Counted from the first letter of the stretch, positions 31,538 to 42,708 are shown. The stretch: DNA of 64,000 nucleotides from Burkholderiaceae bacterium (GCA_913776825.1 CAJYPV010000018.1:62001-126000); one strand, 5' to 3'. A program made the numbers and translations. Notes: generated by a model from the letters alone, not told the origin.

Positions 31538-32032
31538 CTAGAGGGAGGCGTTCGCTGGATCAGGCGGTTGCGCGCGGGGCGCGGCGACCGGCCCGCGCAT
31601 CGCGCGTCTCCCTGGCGCCCTGAGCATCGGATTGCCGTCCTGCCAGGATCGCTCGTTCGGACACAAGCGCAGGCCCCAGGTTTGCAGCGCCTGCTCATAG
31701 GCGAGCGTGCGCGCCCATGGCGAGTGGTTCAGGATCTCGGTCAGCTCGTTTCGATTCAAGTCGCCGCGTTGCGCGCCTTGCCTCATCAGGTTGAGAAGGC
31801 TGCGGGTGTCCTCCGCCGTGCCGGCGCACAGCGCGGCTGCCAGCGGAGGCCGCTCAAGCAGACGTCGCTCGAGCAGTTGCCGGGGGTGTCGGACGGGCGG
31901 CAGGTGCGCGCCGCGCCAGCGATGGGCCGCGCCATCGAGGGGCTCGCGAAGGTCGGCCTCGACCCGCAGCGCGATCGCCTCTTCCTCCCGCCCGGCGCGC
32001 GCGGCGCCTGGACCAATCATCAAGGGGATCAT
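31538..32032 (-). CDS. Short paralogue of the neighbouring helical-repeat protein
   Basis: A 164-residue protein starting at ATG 32032, chosen over 32050 because AGAGGAG lies 5 bases upstream. Residues 51-104 (from RQLLERRLLERPPLAAAL through LTEILNHS) align without gaps to residues 45-98 of the downstream repeat protein, with about 19 of 54 identical by eye. It therefore carries about one repeat of that family, then a distinct WARTLAYEQALQTWGLRL segment and a Pro/Ala-rich tail. It lies 171 bases upstream of its paralogue on the same strand. It may be a partial duplicate or a small partner. Function is unknown. Confidence 0.55.
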   Translation of the reverse strand: MIPLMIGPGAARAGREEEAIALRVEADLREPLDGAAHRWRGAHLPPVRHPRQLLERRLLERPPLAAALCAGTAEDTRSLLNLMRQGAQRGDLNRNELTEILNHSPWARTLAYEQALQTWGLRLCPNERSWQDGNPMLRAPGRRAMRGPVAAPRAQPPDPANASL

Positions 32033-32120
32033 GGCACTCCTCTCCGGCAAAGAGACCGGTAGTGCCGTGGCTCCCCCATCAGTTTCAAATCGACGGGTCA
32101 GGTCTTGCCAGAAGCGCGGT

Positions 32121-32156
32121 TCGTGCCGATCGTGGCGGTCGTGCCGGTCGTGCCGG
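32121..32156. repeat. Four tandem 9-bp units upstream of the helical-repeat genes
   Basis: Units TCGTGCCGA, TCGTGGCGG, TCGTGCCGG and TCGTGCCGG are followed by a degenerate fifth (TCGAGCGAG). They lie in the 142-base gap between the MgtC-like gene and the short repeat-protein gene, where that gene's promoter should be. Confidence 0.75.
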
Positions 32157-32174
32157 TCGAGCGAGGGATGAGCG

Positions 32175-32825
32175 TCAATCGCGCGATGACCGAATTCGCT
32201 CGGAGGCGTCGTTCGGCCGGCCGTCCGGTGGCGCGGCCTCGGCCTCGGCGTCGGGCGCGCGTCGGGTCAGGCGATGGGTGACATGCGGCACCAGCGTCAG
32301 CACCGCCAGCGCCAGCAGCGTGCTGACCACGGCGGTCGCTTCACGACCCAGGCCGCAGGCGACGCCGATGGCGGCGGTCATCCAGATGCCGGCGGCGGTG
32401 GTGAGACCGTGAACCTGTTCCTCGTCCTTCAGCTTCAGGATCGCGCCCGCGCCGAGAAAGCCGATGCCCGCGATCACGCCCTGCAGCACGCGGCTCATGT
32501 CCGGCATCGGCATGCCGCCCTGCTGCGGCACCAGCACGAAGAGCGCCGCGCCCAGCGACACCAGCATGTGGGTCCGCACGCCGGCGGCCTTGCCGGCGTG
32601 TTCGCGCTCGATGCCCAGCACGCCGCCCAGCAGCGCGGCCAGCGTCAGGCGCAGCAGCAGGCGCACGATCTGGGCAGTGTCGGGAATGTCGGAGAACTCC
32701 GACTGGATCGTCTCCACCACCTCGTCGGTCCAATGCGTGGACGCGCGTCCGGCGGCGGAAGCGGCGCCGCCGGACGCTGCGTTCGCGCTGGACAGGGGCG
32801 TTGTCAAGGGCATCAAGGCAAGCAT
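32175..32825 (-). CDS. MgtC/SapB family membrane protein
   Basis: A 216-residue membrane protein. The MgtC core is clear: LRLTLAALLGGVLGIEREHAG, KAAGVRTHMLVSLGAALF, VIAGIGFLGAGAILK and GLTTAAGIWMTAAIGVACG. About five helices are predicted. The Ala/Ser-rich N-terminus (1-45) and the hydrophilic tail (after about 187) are poorly conserved in look. MgtC proteins modulate magnesium homeostasis and F-type ATPase in intracellular pathogens, but environmental homologues such as this are uncharacterised. It starts 16 bases after the stop of the ABC transporter gene, so the two are probably cotranscribed. Confidence 0.9.
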   Translation of the reverse strand: MLALMPLTTPLSSANAASGGAASAAGRASTHWTDEVVETIQSEFSDIPDTAQIVRLLLRLTLAALLGGVLGIEREHAGKAAGVRTHMLVSLGAALFVLVPQQGGMPMPDMSRVLQGVIAGIGFLGAGAILKLKDEEQVHGLTTAAGIWMTAAIGVACGLGREATAVVSTLLALAVLTLVPHVTHRLTRRAPDAEAEAAPPDGRPNDASERIRSSRD

Positions 32826-32841
32826 CAGGACAAGTCTCCGA

Positions 32842-35094
32842 TCAGGTGGCGGGACCGAGGCGAAGCCCAGCCGACGTCAGGCGATCGGCGCCGGACCCCG
32901 TCGAACGATCCGGTTGATCCGTCTCGGCCGGCGCCTGGCTGCGCGAGGTGCCGATCGGATCGGCCGCCAGCGCGGGCGCGGTGTCGCCGGTGAGGGCGGG
33001 CAGGGCGGCGGCCGCCGAGGGCGTGGCCGCGATGACGTCAGCCGCGTCGGGATGGTCCGGATCGTCCGATTCGAAGGAGAAGCCTGCCGCCGGATGCAGC
33101 GACCATTCGCCGCCGCCGTGCAGCCGCAGCACATGGGTGTGATGGCGCAGCACGGCCGGCCGGTGGGCGATGCTGACCAGCGTCACCCCATCCGCGCACA
33201 GGCGCTGATACAGGCGATGTTCGTTGCGGCCGTCGAGCGCGCTGGTGGCTTCGTCCAGGATGACCATCTTCGGCCGGCGCACCAGCACCCGCGCGAAGGC
33301 CAGCCGTTGCTGCTCGCCCATGGACAGCAGCTTTTCCCAGTCCTGCACCGCATCCAGTCCGCCGACGCGGTCCACCAGCTCGGGCAGGCTGACATCGTCG
33401 AGGATGCCGCGCAGCACCTCGTCGTCCAGCGAGGTCTCGGTGTCCGGATAGATGAGCTGGCTGCGCAGGCTGCCGGGCTGCAGATAGGGCCGCTGCGGCA
33501 GGAAGAAGACGTCCTCCATCGGCGGATGCTGAATGGTGCCGCTGCCGGTGCGCCACAGTCCCGCGATGGCGCGCAGCAGCGAACTCTTGCCGCAGCCGCT
33601 GACGCCGGTGATGAGCAGGCTCTCGCCGGGCTGGAGCTGCAGGTTCAGCTTGTCGACCAGCAGCCGATCGAATTGCGGCGTGTAGAGCGTGACATCCCTC
33701 AGCGCCAATTGCTCACCGGGCGCGCTTTCGATCTGCTCGCGTTCGCGTTCGCGTTCACGTTCGTGTTCGGACTCGTGGGTGGACGGCGCGGTGACGGGCT
33801 TCGGCAGCACCGCTTCGGACAGCGCATGCAACCGGTCGATGCCGGCCACGAAGCGGCTCAGGCTCTCGAAGTTGTCCACGATCAGCGAGACGGCGGTCAG
33901 CACCGCCGCGAAGGCGCCGGCGGCCTGCACCGCAGCGCCGACCTCCAGTTTCCCGGACAGCACGCTGTCGGCCAGGATCACGCTGGGCACGACCAGGGTC
34001 AGCTGGCTGAAGCCGCGCTGGAACAGGTTCAGCGAGCGCTGCTTGCGGATCAGCTTGGCGTAGTTCTGATAGACGGCCTCGAAGCGGCCCTCGATCTGGG
34101 CCCGCTCCTGTGCCTCGCCGCGATAGAACGCGATGGATTCGGCGTTCTCGCGCAGCCGCATCAGACCAAAGCGGAAATCGGCTTCGCGGCGCAACTGCCA
34201 GAAGTTCAGCTTGATCAGCGGCGAGCCGAACACATACAGCGCGAGGAAGGTGCCGGTGGTGGCATAGACCGCCAGGAAGGCGACCAAGGGTTTGGACAGC
34301 GACCAGAGCACCGCGGAGAAGGCCACCAGCTGCATGGCCGATCCCAGCATCATCAGCAGGAAGTGGGTGGAGCGACCAGTGAAGGTGTTGAGGTCCTCGC
34401 TGATGCGCTGGTCGGGGTTGTCGATGTCGCCATGCTGGCTGGCATCGCTGCCCCGGCTGATGTCGTAGTACTTGCGGCCATCCAGATAACCATCCAGAAA
34501 GCGGCCGGTGAGCCAGCGCCGCCAATGGTTGGAGAACGCATCCCGCATGTAGTAGTAGAAGGCGTAGACCGGCACCGCGAAGGCCAGCACCAGCAGGCTG
34601 TCGCGCACCGCATGCCAGAAGCGGCCGTGGTCGCGGGCGGCCAGCGCCGAGGTCAGCTCGCCGGTCTTGTCGTTGAGCATGACCGCGAGTTGGGTCTCGC
34701 ACAGCATCAGCACCACCAGCAGGGTCAGCAGTCCCCAGGCGGCGCGCTTCTTGTCGCCCTGCCAGTACGGCTTGGCCAGTTGCATGAACTGTCGCCACGC
34801 TGCGGCGGAAAGCCGAGGCGGCTGGCGACGCGGCTGCGAGGATTTGCGTTTGAAGGCGGCGCGGGTGCGCTGCAAGGCGCGTTGGGCCGCCGCGCGGGCG
34901 CGGGCTCGAGCGCCGGCGGCGGGCGCCGAATCGGGCAGGGCGGCGGTCGAGTCGGCGGCATGGGCCGACGCCTGCGAGGCACGAGCGCCAGGATGGCCGG
35001 GATCGACGCGGCGATCCGAGTGGCGATCCGAGTGGCGATCGGAATGATGATCGACGTGGTGATCAGCGTTGTTATTGGAAGTGTTGCGAGGCAT
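32842..35094 (-). CDS. ABC transporter, fused permease/ATPase of the SbmA/YddA (ABCD-like) family
   Basis: A 750-residue half transporter. An N-terminal His/Asp/Arg-rich segment (about 13-32, with HSDR repeated) and a basic linker are followed by the membrane domain (about 105-400, containing WLTGRFLDGYLDGRKYYDIS and DNPDQRISEDLNTFTGRS, typical of the SbmA/BacA/ABCD type). The ATPase follows, with Walker A GVSGCGKSSL near 495-503, DVFFLPQRPYLQPGSL, signature SMGEQQRLAFARVL and Walker B MVILDEATSAL near 610. An (ER)n stretch links the domains. Family members take up or export peptides and B12-like compounds. It is upstream of and probably cotranscribed with the MgtC-like gene. Confidence 0.9.
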   Translation of the reverse strand: MPRNTSNNNADHHVDHHSDRHSDRHSDRRVDPGHPGARASQASAHAADSTAALPDSAPAAGARARARAAAQRALQRTRAAFKRKSSQPRRQPPRLSAAAWRQFMQLAKPYWQGDKKRAAWGLLTLLVVLMLCETQLAVMLNDKTGELTSALAARDHGRFWHAVRDSLLVLAFAVPVYAFYYYMRDAFSNHWRRWLTGRFLDGYLDGRKYYDISRGSDASQHGDIDNPDQRISEDLNTFTGRSTHFLLMMLGSAMQLVAFSAVLWSLSKPLVAFLAVYATTGTFLALYVFGSPLIKLNFWQLRREADFRFGLMRLRENAESIAFYRGEAQERAQIEGRFEAVYQNYAKLIRKQRSLNLFQRGFSQLTLVVPSVILADSVLSGKLEVGAAVQAAGAFAAVLTAVSLIVDNFESLSRFVAGIDRLHALSEAVLPKPVTAPSTHESEHEREREREREQIESAPGEQLALRDVTLYTPQFDRLLVDKLNLQLQPGESLLITGVSGCGKSSLLRAIAGLWRTGSGTIQHPPMEDVFFLPQRPYLQPGSLRSQLIYPDTETSLDDEVLRGILDDVSLPELVDRVGGLDAVQDWEKLLSMGEQQRLAFARVLVRRPKMVILDEATSALDGRNEHRLYQRLCADGVTLVSIAHRPAVLRHHTHVLRLHGGGEWSLHPAAGFSFESDDPDHPDAADVIAATPSAAAALPALTGDTAPALAADPIGTSRSQAPAETDQPDRSTGSGADRLTSAGLRLGPAT
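33737..33766. repeat. In-frame hexanucleotide repeat (TCGCGT-like, five units) coding Glu-Arg
   Basis: Three perfect and two imperfect TCGCGT units encode an alternating Glu-Arg run in the linker between the membrane and ATPase domains of the ABC transporter. Unit length is a multiple of three, so copy changes keep the frame. Confidence 0.7.
35011..35070. repeat. In-frame 12-bp repeats coding the His-Ser-Asp-Arg tract
   Basis: Two identical GCGATCCGAGTG units are followed by three increasingly divergent ones. They encode the (HSDR)n/HHVDH segment at the N-terminus of the ABC transporter. Confidence 0.75.
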
Positions 35095-35222
35095 GGATCG
35101 CCCTGGGGCAGCCGGGATGCCTGACGGTAGCGCCGTACGCTTGAGCGCCGTGTCGGACGCGGCCTACAGCGTCTGACGGCGGGGAACGCGAGCGGATGAA
35201 CGGCGGGTGTGGAGGCGTTGAT

Positions 35223-35242
35223 CCGCCCTTCCTGAAGGGCGG
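35223..35242 (-). terminator. Hairpin downstream of the oxidase operon
   Basis: 8-bp arms CCGCCCTT and AAGGGCGG with a 4-base loop, about 48 bases past the oxidase stop codon on the minus strand. There is no T-run, so it is a weak intrinsic terminator at best. Nothing else was recognised in 35095-35289. Confidence 0.4.
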
Positions 35243-35289
35243 TGCCGCCGAGGCCTGCGGGCGCCGATCACTCGGTCCCGCAGGGTCGC

Positions 35290-36453
35290 TCAGACGTAGA
35301 GCGCGGCGAGTCGCTCGATGGCGGCGTCGGTCAGCGCGCGCACGACGGTCTGATCCGGATTGTCGAAATCATGCGGATCCTGCGCCTGCACCAGCACGCC
35401 GTCACGGCGCGGCACCACCACCAGGTTGTGGCCGCGATAGACCAGCAGATCGGTGACCTCCGGCTGCGGAATCAGGCGGGCGGTCTGACCGCGCACCGGC
35501 ACCAGCAGCGGGTCGTTGAACAGCGCCTTCGCGCCATAGCCGGTGCAGTTGACGATGGTGCGCTCCGGCAGCGCGGCGAGCTCGCGCGCATGGTGGAAAG
35601 TCTGCTGGATCCATTCGCCGCCATCGCGCAGGAAATCGTCGACCAGCATCCGTTGATAGGGCCGGATGTGGAAGACCATCTGCGTGAAGCGCCGCACATG
35701 CGGCACGCGAAACGGATGCTCGTCGGGTCGCAGGGCGCGCGAGCGCGGCTTCAGATCCTGGACCAGGTCCATCAGGTCCGGATAGTCGGGCTCGCCGGGC
35801 AAGGCGTGATCGCCCGCGCCGGGCTGATCGAAGGGCTGATCGGACAGCACATGGCCGTCGCGCCATTCGATCGGATTCCCGGGCAGCCCCAGCAACTGCT
35901 GATAGGCATGGAAGGACGCGCGCGCCATCGCTTCCCAGCGCCGCTCGAAGGCCGGCGTGGCGGCAGACTGCTCACACAGCCGCGAATCCGGTGTCCACAT
36001 GCCGGTGGCGTGGGTGGACGCCACCTCGGGCGGGCGCTCGCGGGCATACAGCCGCACCTTCAGGCCGGCCTGCTGGGCCACGCGCGCCGTGGTCAGACCG
36101 ATGGCGCCGCCGCCGATCACCGCGATGCGCCGCGCGCCCGTGGCCTGGATCAGCGGCAGCGCCCCGCATTGGGCGGATCCCCACGACAGCGACCAGCCGC
36201 TGCCGCCATGGCCGTAATGGTGGACGATGGTTTTGCCAAACAGGCGCTCGGATTCGATGCGCGGCCCCTGGCGCCGAAACGGCCGGGTGCAGACGCCGAT
36301 GTCGATGACCCGGTCCGCGCTGGCCCGCAGCCGCGCGGGCAGCGGGGCCGGCGCGAAGGGCAGCGGATCGGCCGGGCTGGCCGGGCTGGCCAGTGGCCAG
36401 GCGGCGGCCCAGGCGCTCGCCGCGCCGAGCAGATGACGTCGTTGCACCGTCAC
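35290..36453 (-). CDS. Tat-exported FAD-dependent D-amino-acid-oxidase-like protein, circularly permuted
   Basis: 387 residues from GTG 36453, which overlaps the upstream stop by 4 bases (GTGA). This start gives a twin-arginine signal: QRRHLLG followed by an Ala-rich hydrophobic stretch. The motif TRPFR...GPRIE (55-66) and HHYGHGGSGWSLSWG (78-92), which close the chain in ordinary D-amino acid oxidases, come first here. The FAD-binding strand RRIAVIGGGAIGLTTA (108-123) follows, and then the substrate domain. The C-terminus ends after LVVVPRRDGVLVQ, where the normal enzyme would continue into TRPFR. The product would be a periplasmic flavoprotein oxidising a D-amino acid, plausibly D-alanine, to oxo acid, ammonia and peroxide. 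Substrate is inferred from context. Confidence 0.8.
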   Translation of the reverse strand: MTVQRRHLLGAASAWAAAWPLASPASPADPLPFAPAPLPARLRASADRVIDIGVCTRPFRRQGPRIESERLFGKTIVHHYGHGGSGWSLSWGSAQCGALPLIQATGARRIAVIGGGAIGLTTARVAQQAGLKVRLYARERPPEVASTHATGMWTPDSRLCEQSAATPAFERRWEAMARASFHAYQQLLGLPGNPIEWRDGHVLSDQPFDQPGAGDHALPGEPDYPDLMDLVQDLKPRSRALRPDEHPFRVPHVRRFTQMVFHIRPYQRMLVDDFLRDGGEWIQQTFHHARELAALPERTIVNCTGYGAKALFNDPLLVPVRGQTARLIPQPEVTDLLVYRGHNLVVVPRRDGVLVQAQDPHDFDNPDQTVVRALTDAAIERLAALYV

Positions 36454-38348
36454 GCCGCGCCCAGGCGCGACAGCGATTTGCGGATCAGCGCCGCATCGCG
36501 CAGGCGGTGGGCGGAGCCGTCGGCATCCAGCATCACCACGGTGAGGGTCTGGTGACCGCTCTTCATCCGCATGGTCAGGCAACGGCCCGCTTCGTTGGTG
36601 TAGCCGGTCTTGGACAGCTTGATGTCCCAGCCCTTGCCGCCGACCAGGTGATTGGTGTTGCGCAGCTCGCGGGCACGGCCATTGATGTCCACCCGGCTGC
36701 TTTTGTCACTGGTGATGCGCACGATGTCCGGATAACGCGCGGCGGCCATCGACAGGCGGGCGACTTCGGTGGCGGTGGAGGTATTGGCGGGCGACAGACC
36801 GGTCGGATCGACGAAGGTGGTGCGGCTCAAACCGAGCGCCTGGATCTTGGCCTGCACGGCGGATTCGAACGCGGCGGTGCCACCCGGATAGGCGCGGGCC
36901 AGCGCGGCCGCAGCGCGGTTCTCCGAGGACATCAGGGCCAGCTCCAGCGCGGCGGCGCGGGTCATGCGCGCGCCCACCGGCACCCGCGAGCGGCTGTGCT
37001 TGAGCACATCCACATCGGCGGCGTCGATCGTCAGCATCTGATGCGGATCCTGGCGCGCATCCAGCACCACCATCGCGGTCATCAGCTTGGTCAGCGAGGC
37101 GATCGGCACGACGGTATCGGCGTCCTTGGCCATCAGCACCTTGCCGGTGTCGTCCACCACCATCACATGGCGCGCATTGACCGGCAGCTTCATCAGCTGG
37201 GTGCCGTCCACCTGCTGGAAGACCGGACCGGCGGCGACGGGCGGCGCCAGCACCGTCACGACGCCGGACTGGCGCTGCGGGGACGGCGCATCGGGGGCAT
37301 CCTCCGGCGCGCGGGCCTGGTTGGCGGCCTGGACCAGCAAGGTGGCGCAGGCCAGCAGCACGGCGGGCAAGGCGAGCTTCCAGCGGGTGAGGTGCGGCGT
37401 GGTGATCATCAGTTGTTCGATGCGTTGCAGGAGATGGCCACCCCGAGCCGACAACGCCGCTGAGGGCGTGGGGCGGATCGGGGTGGAGGGAAGCGTCGTC
37501 TGAGAGAAACGGGCGCCGTCGGCGGCGGTTGACGGAGGGTCGGTGCGGGAGGCGGCATCGTCCGCACGGAAGCGGGCGAGGGCGGCGAGCGCGGTGGCGA
37601 CGCGGTGACGGTCGCCCGCCAGCGCTTCCGCCGCGAGGGCATCGGCCACCTGCTCGCGCTCCTGGCGCAGGCGACTGGACAGCCACCAGACACCCGGATG
37701 GAAGAACAGCAGCGCTTCCACCACGCTCTGCAGCAGGTTGGCCAGGAAATCCCAGCGCCGCACATGGGCCAGCTCATGGGCGAGCAGGGCGTCGATCAGC
37801 GGCACCGGGAGCCCGGTCAGCAAGCTGGCGGGCATCAGCACGACCGGGCGCCACGCGCCCACGGTGATGGGGCTGTCGAGACGGTCCAGCAGTCGCAAGG
37901 GCACGGCGCGTGACAGGCCCAGGCGATGGCGCAAATCGTCGAGCCGCGCTTGCCAGGCGGCCGGTGCGGCGACCGCGCGTTGTCGGCATCGCGCGATCCA
38001 CATCAGACCGAGGCCCAGGCGCAGGCTCATCAGCCCGACGCCGCTCGCCCAGGCCTGCACCAGCACGGGCAGGTGGTCGACCATCCAGCCCAGCGGCGGC
38101 GGCAGGAGGGCGCCGTCATCCGCCCACTGACCTGAGGGTTGCAGCAGCCACCAGCCGTGCACCACGGGGACGACGAGGCAGGCCGACAGCGCGACGGCAC
38201 ACACCGCATACCGGGCCTGCGGCGTGGCCCGGCGCAGGGTCCGCAGCGCGATGGCCGCCGCGCCGGTGATCAGCGCGACCTGCCACAGCGCATGCAGCAG
38301 CACCCAGCCCAGCGCCGCGACGGCGCTGTTCCCACTGGCGTCGATCAT
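36450..38348 (-). CDS. Fusion of BlaR1-like M56 metallopeptidase and S11 D,D-peptidase (PBP7 type)
   Basis: A 632-residue protein. Residues 1-345 form a BlaR1/MecR1-type membrane protease. Helices lie near 12-35, 47-68 and 95-118, the zinc motif is H191-E192-L193-A194-H195, and LRQEREQVADALAAEA follows. A further helix (about 325-343) leads outside to an intact S11 D,D-peptidase of the PBP7/PbpG kind, where BlaR1 would carry its beta-lactam sensor. It has S418-x-x-K421 (ASLTKLM), S475-E-N477 and K580-T-G582 (LSKTGYTNEAG). All catalytic residues of both halves are present. The start overlaps the BlaI stop by one base (TGATG). Most likely it is an antibiotic or cell-wall sensor that retains peptidase activity. 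Confidence 0.9.
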   Translation of the reverse strand: MIDASGNSAVAALGWVLLHALWQVALITGAAAIALRTLRRATPQARYAVCAVALSACLVVPVVHGWWLLQPSGQWADDGALLPPPLGWMVDHLPVLVQAWASGVGLMSLRLGLGLMWIARCRQRAVAAPAAWQARLDDLRHRLGLSRAVPLRLLDRLDSPITVGAWRPVVLMPASLLTGLPVPLIDALLAHELAHVRRWDFLANLLQSVVEALLFFHPGVWWLSSRLRQEREQVADALAAEALAGDRHRVATALAALARFRADDAASRTDPPSTAADGARFSQTTLPSTPIRPTPSAALSARGGHLLQRIEQLMITTPHLTRWKLALPAVLLACATLLVQAANQARAPEDAPDAPSPQRQSGVVTVLAPPVAAGPVFQQVDGTQLMKLPVNARHVMVVDDTGKVLMAKDADTVVPIASLTKLMTAMVVLDARQDPHQMLTIDAADVDVLKHSRSRVPVGARMTRAAALELALMSSENRAAAALARAYPGGTAAFESAVQAKIQALGLSRTTFVDPTGLSPANTSTATEVARLSMAAARYPDIVRITSDKSSRVDINGRARELRNTNHLVGGKGWDIKLSKTGYTNEAGRCLTMRMKSGHQTLTVVMLDADGSAHRLRDAALIRKSLSRLGAA

Positions 38349-38731
38349 CAGGATTGGCCCTCTCGGTCGAGCAGGGCCTGGATCTCGGCCCGTTCCTTGG
38401 CGCTGACATGGCCCTTCAACGCGGCCATCACCAAGGCCTTGCCGGAACCGGCGAACGCCTTGGTGATCAATTCCTTCAGCAAACGGGTCTGCAGCTTTTC
38501 CTGCGTCTGCACCGGCGCATAGCGTTGCGGACGCTGGCTTTCGTCGCGCTCCAGCAAGCCTTTGCCGTGCATCACCTGCAGTTGCCGCAGCACGGTGGCA
38601 TAGGTGGCGTCCGGCCGCTCGGCCACCAGCGCTTCATGCACCTGACGGGCATCGGCCGCGCCGATGCGCCAGAGCACGCGCAGCAGATCCAGTTCTCCCG
38701 CCGTCGGGGGAGGCAATCCAGTTTTCGACAT
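38348..38731 (-). CDS. BlaI/MecI-type transcriptional repressor
   Basis: A 127-residue winged-helix regulator. The DNA-binding part (about 8-75) has TAGELDLLRVLW, ARQVHEALVAERPDATYATVLRQLQVMHGKGLLERDE. The C-terminal half is a helical dimerisation region (KELITKAFAGSGKALVMAAL). ATG 38731 is chosen over 38758 because the operator at 38747-38772 would otherwise sit inside the gene. In known systems BlaR1 cuts BlaI upon beta-lactam binding and so induces the operon. Here BlaI is first of three overlapping genes, with the M56-S11 fusion and the oxidase. Confidence 0.92.
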   Translation of the reverse strand: MSKTGLPPPTAGELDLLRVLWRIGAADARQVHEALVAERPDATYATVLRQLQVMHGKGLLERDESQRPQRYAPVQTQEKLQTRLLKELITKAFAGSGKALVMAALKGHVSAKERAEIQALLDREGQS

Positions 38732-38746
38732 GGGTTGCAGAATAGT

Positions 38747-40676
<1,930 letters not shown>

Positions 40677-40786
40677 CCGGCGCGGGTCTCAGGACCGCGT
40701 GACGCCAGCGCAGGGCAGGGTCGCGGTTTGCCGTGACCCGGCCGCGCGCTTCGAGCCCGACCTGACCGGGGCCCGAAGCGGAACGC

Positions 40787-40810
40787 GGACCTGGACCTGG
40801 ACCTGGACCT
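40787..40810. repeat. Hexanucleotide tandem repeat (GGACCT)4
   Basis: Four perfect GGACCT units and a degenerate fifth lie in the 216-base gap between pyrG and the DUF1330 gene, where kdsA is found in related genomes. No gene or gene remnant was recognised there. Confidence 0.75.
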
Positions 40811-40892
40811 GGACTCGGACCCTCATCCGCAGCGGAACGCGTTGCCCGCCGACCTGACTTCATTTCCCGTCAGCCACCTCGAGATCCCGCCC

Positions 40893-41180
40893 ATGCCCGC
40901 CTTCATCCTGATCGACGTGACCGTGACCGATCCCGCCCAGATGGCGCTCTACCGCGAGTGGAGCACCCGCGCGATGCAGGAGCACGGCGCGGAGGTGCTG
41001 GTGCGCGGCGGCGAGTTCGAAGTGCTGGAAGGCCCGTGGACGCCCGGTCGGCTGGTCGTGCTGAAGTTCGCCGACCGTGAGGCCGCCAAGCGCTTCTATC
41101 ACTCCGAGACCTACCAGCATGCCAAATCGCTGCGCGAGAACGCCGGCATCATGCGCATGGTGGTGGTCGACGGGGTGTGA
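40893..41180 (+). CDS. DUF1330 family small protein
   Basis: A 95-residue cytoplasmic protein with the ferredoxin-like/EthD-like look of DUF1330: AFILIDVTVTDPAQMALYREW, GGEFEVLEGPWTPGRLVVLKF and SETYQHAKSLRENA. Start ATG 40893 gives the family's usual beginning (MPAFILIDV); the 17 residues upstream in frame look untranslated. It sits in the standard place before eno. Biochemical function is not established. Confidence 0.88.
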   Translation: MPAFILIDVTVTDPAQMALYREWSTRAMQEHGAEVLVRGGEFEVLEGPWTPGRLVVLKFADREAAKRFYHSETYQHAKSLRENAGIMRMVVVDGV

Positions 41181-42572
<1,392 letters not shown>

Positions 42573-42582
42573 ACCGGGCGCG

Positions 42583-42632
42583 CACGGTGCGCCGGACGAG
42601 GTCGACGTTCGTGACCTCGTTCACGCACCGTG
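42583..42632 (+). other. Two-part hairpin between eno and ftsB
   Basis: Outer 9-bp arms (CACGGTGCG at 42583-42591, CGCACCGTG at 42624-42632) and inner 8-bp arms (ACGAGGTC at 42596-42603, GACCTCGT at 42613-42620) are nested with a small internal loop and a 9-base apical loop. It starts 10 bases after the eno stop and has no T-run. It may stabilise the eno mRNA 3' end or attenuate readthrough to ftsB. Confidence 0.6.
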
Positions 42633-42708
42633 ACAGCCGCCACGACCCACCTGAATGCGGTAGGACGGCCGCAGTGCCTGTCACGGTGCTGCGGCTACAC
42701 TTCTCGCC

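Noticed and set aside
31366..32050. The two helical-repeat genes as one gene split by a frameshift
   Set aside because: They align to the same repeat segment with each other, so they are duplicates rather than successive halves, and each has its own ends.
32464..35124. 886-codon plus-strand frame across the ABC transporter
   Set aside because: Overlaps a gene with complete Walker and signature motifs; no family resemblance.
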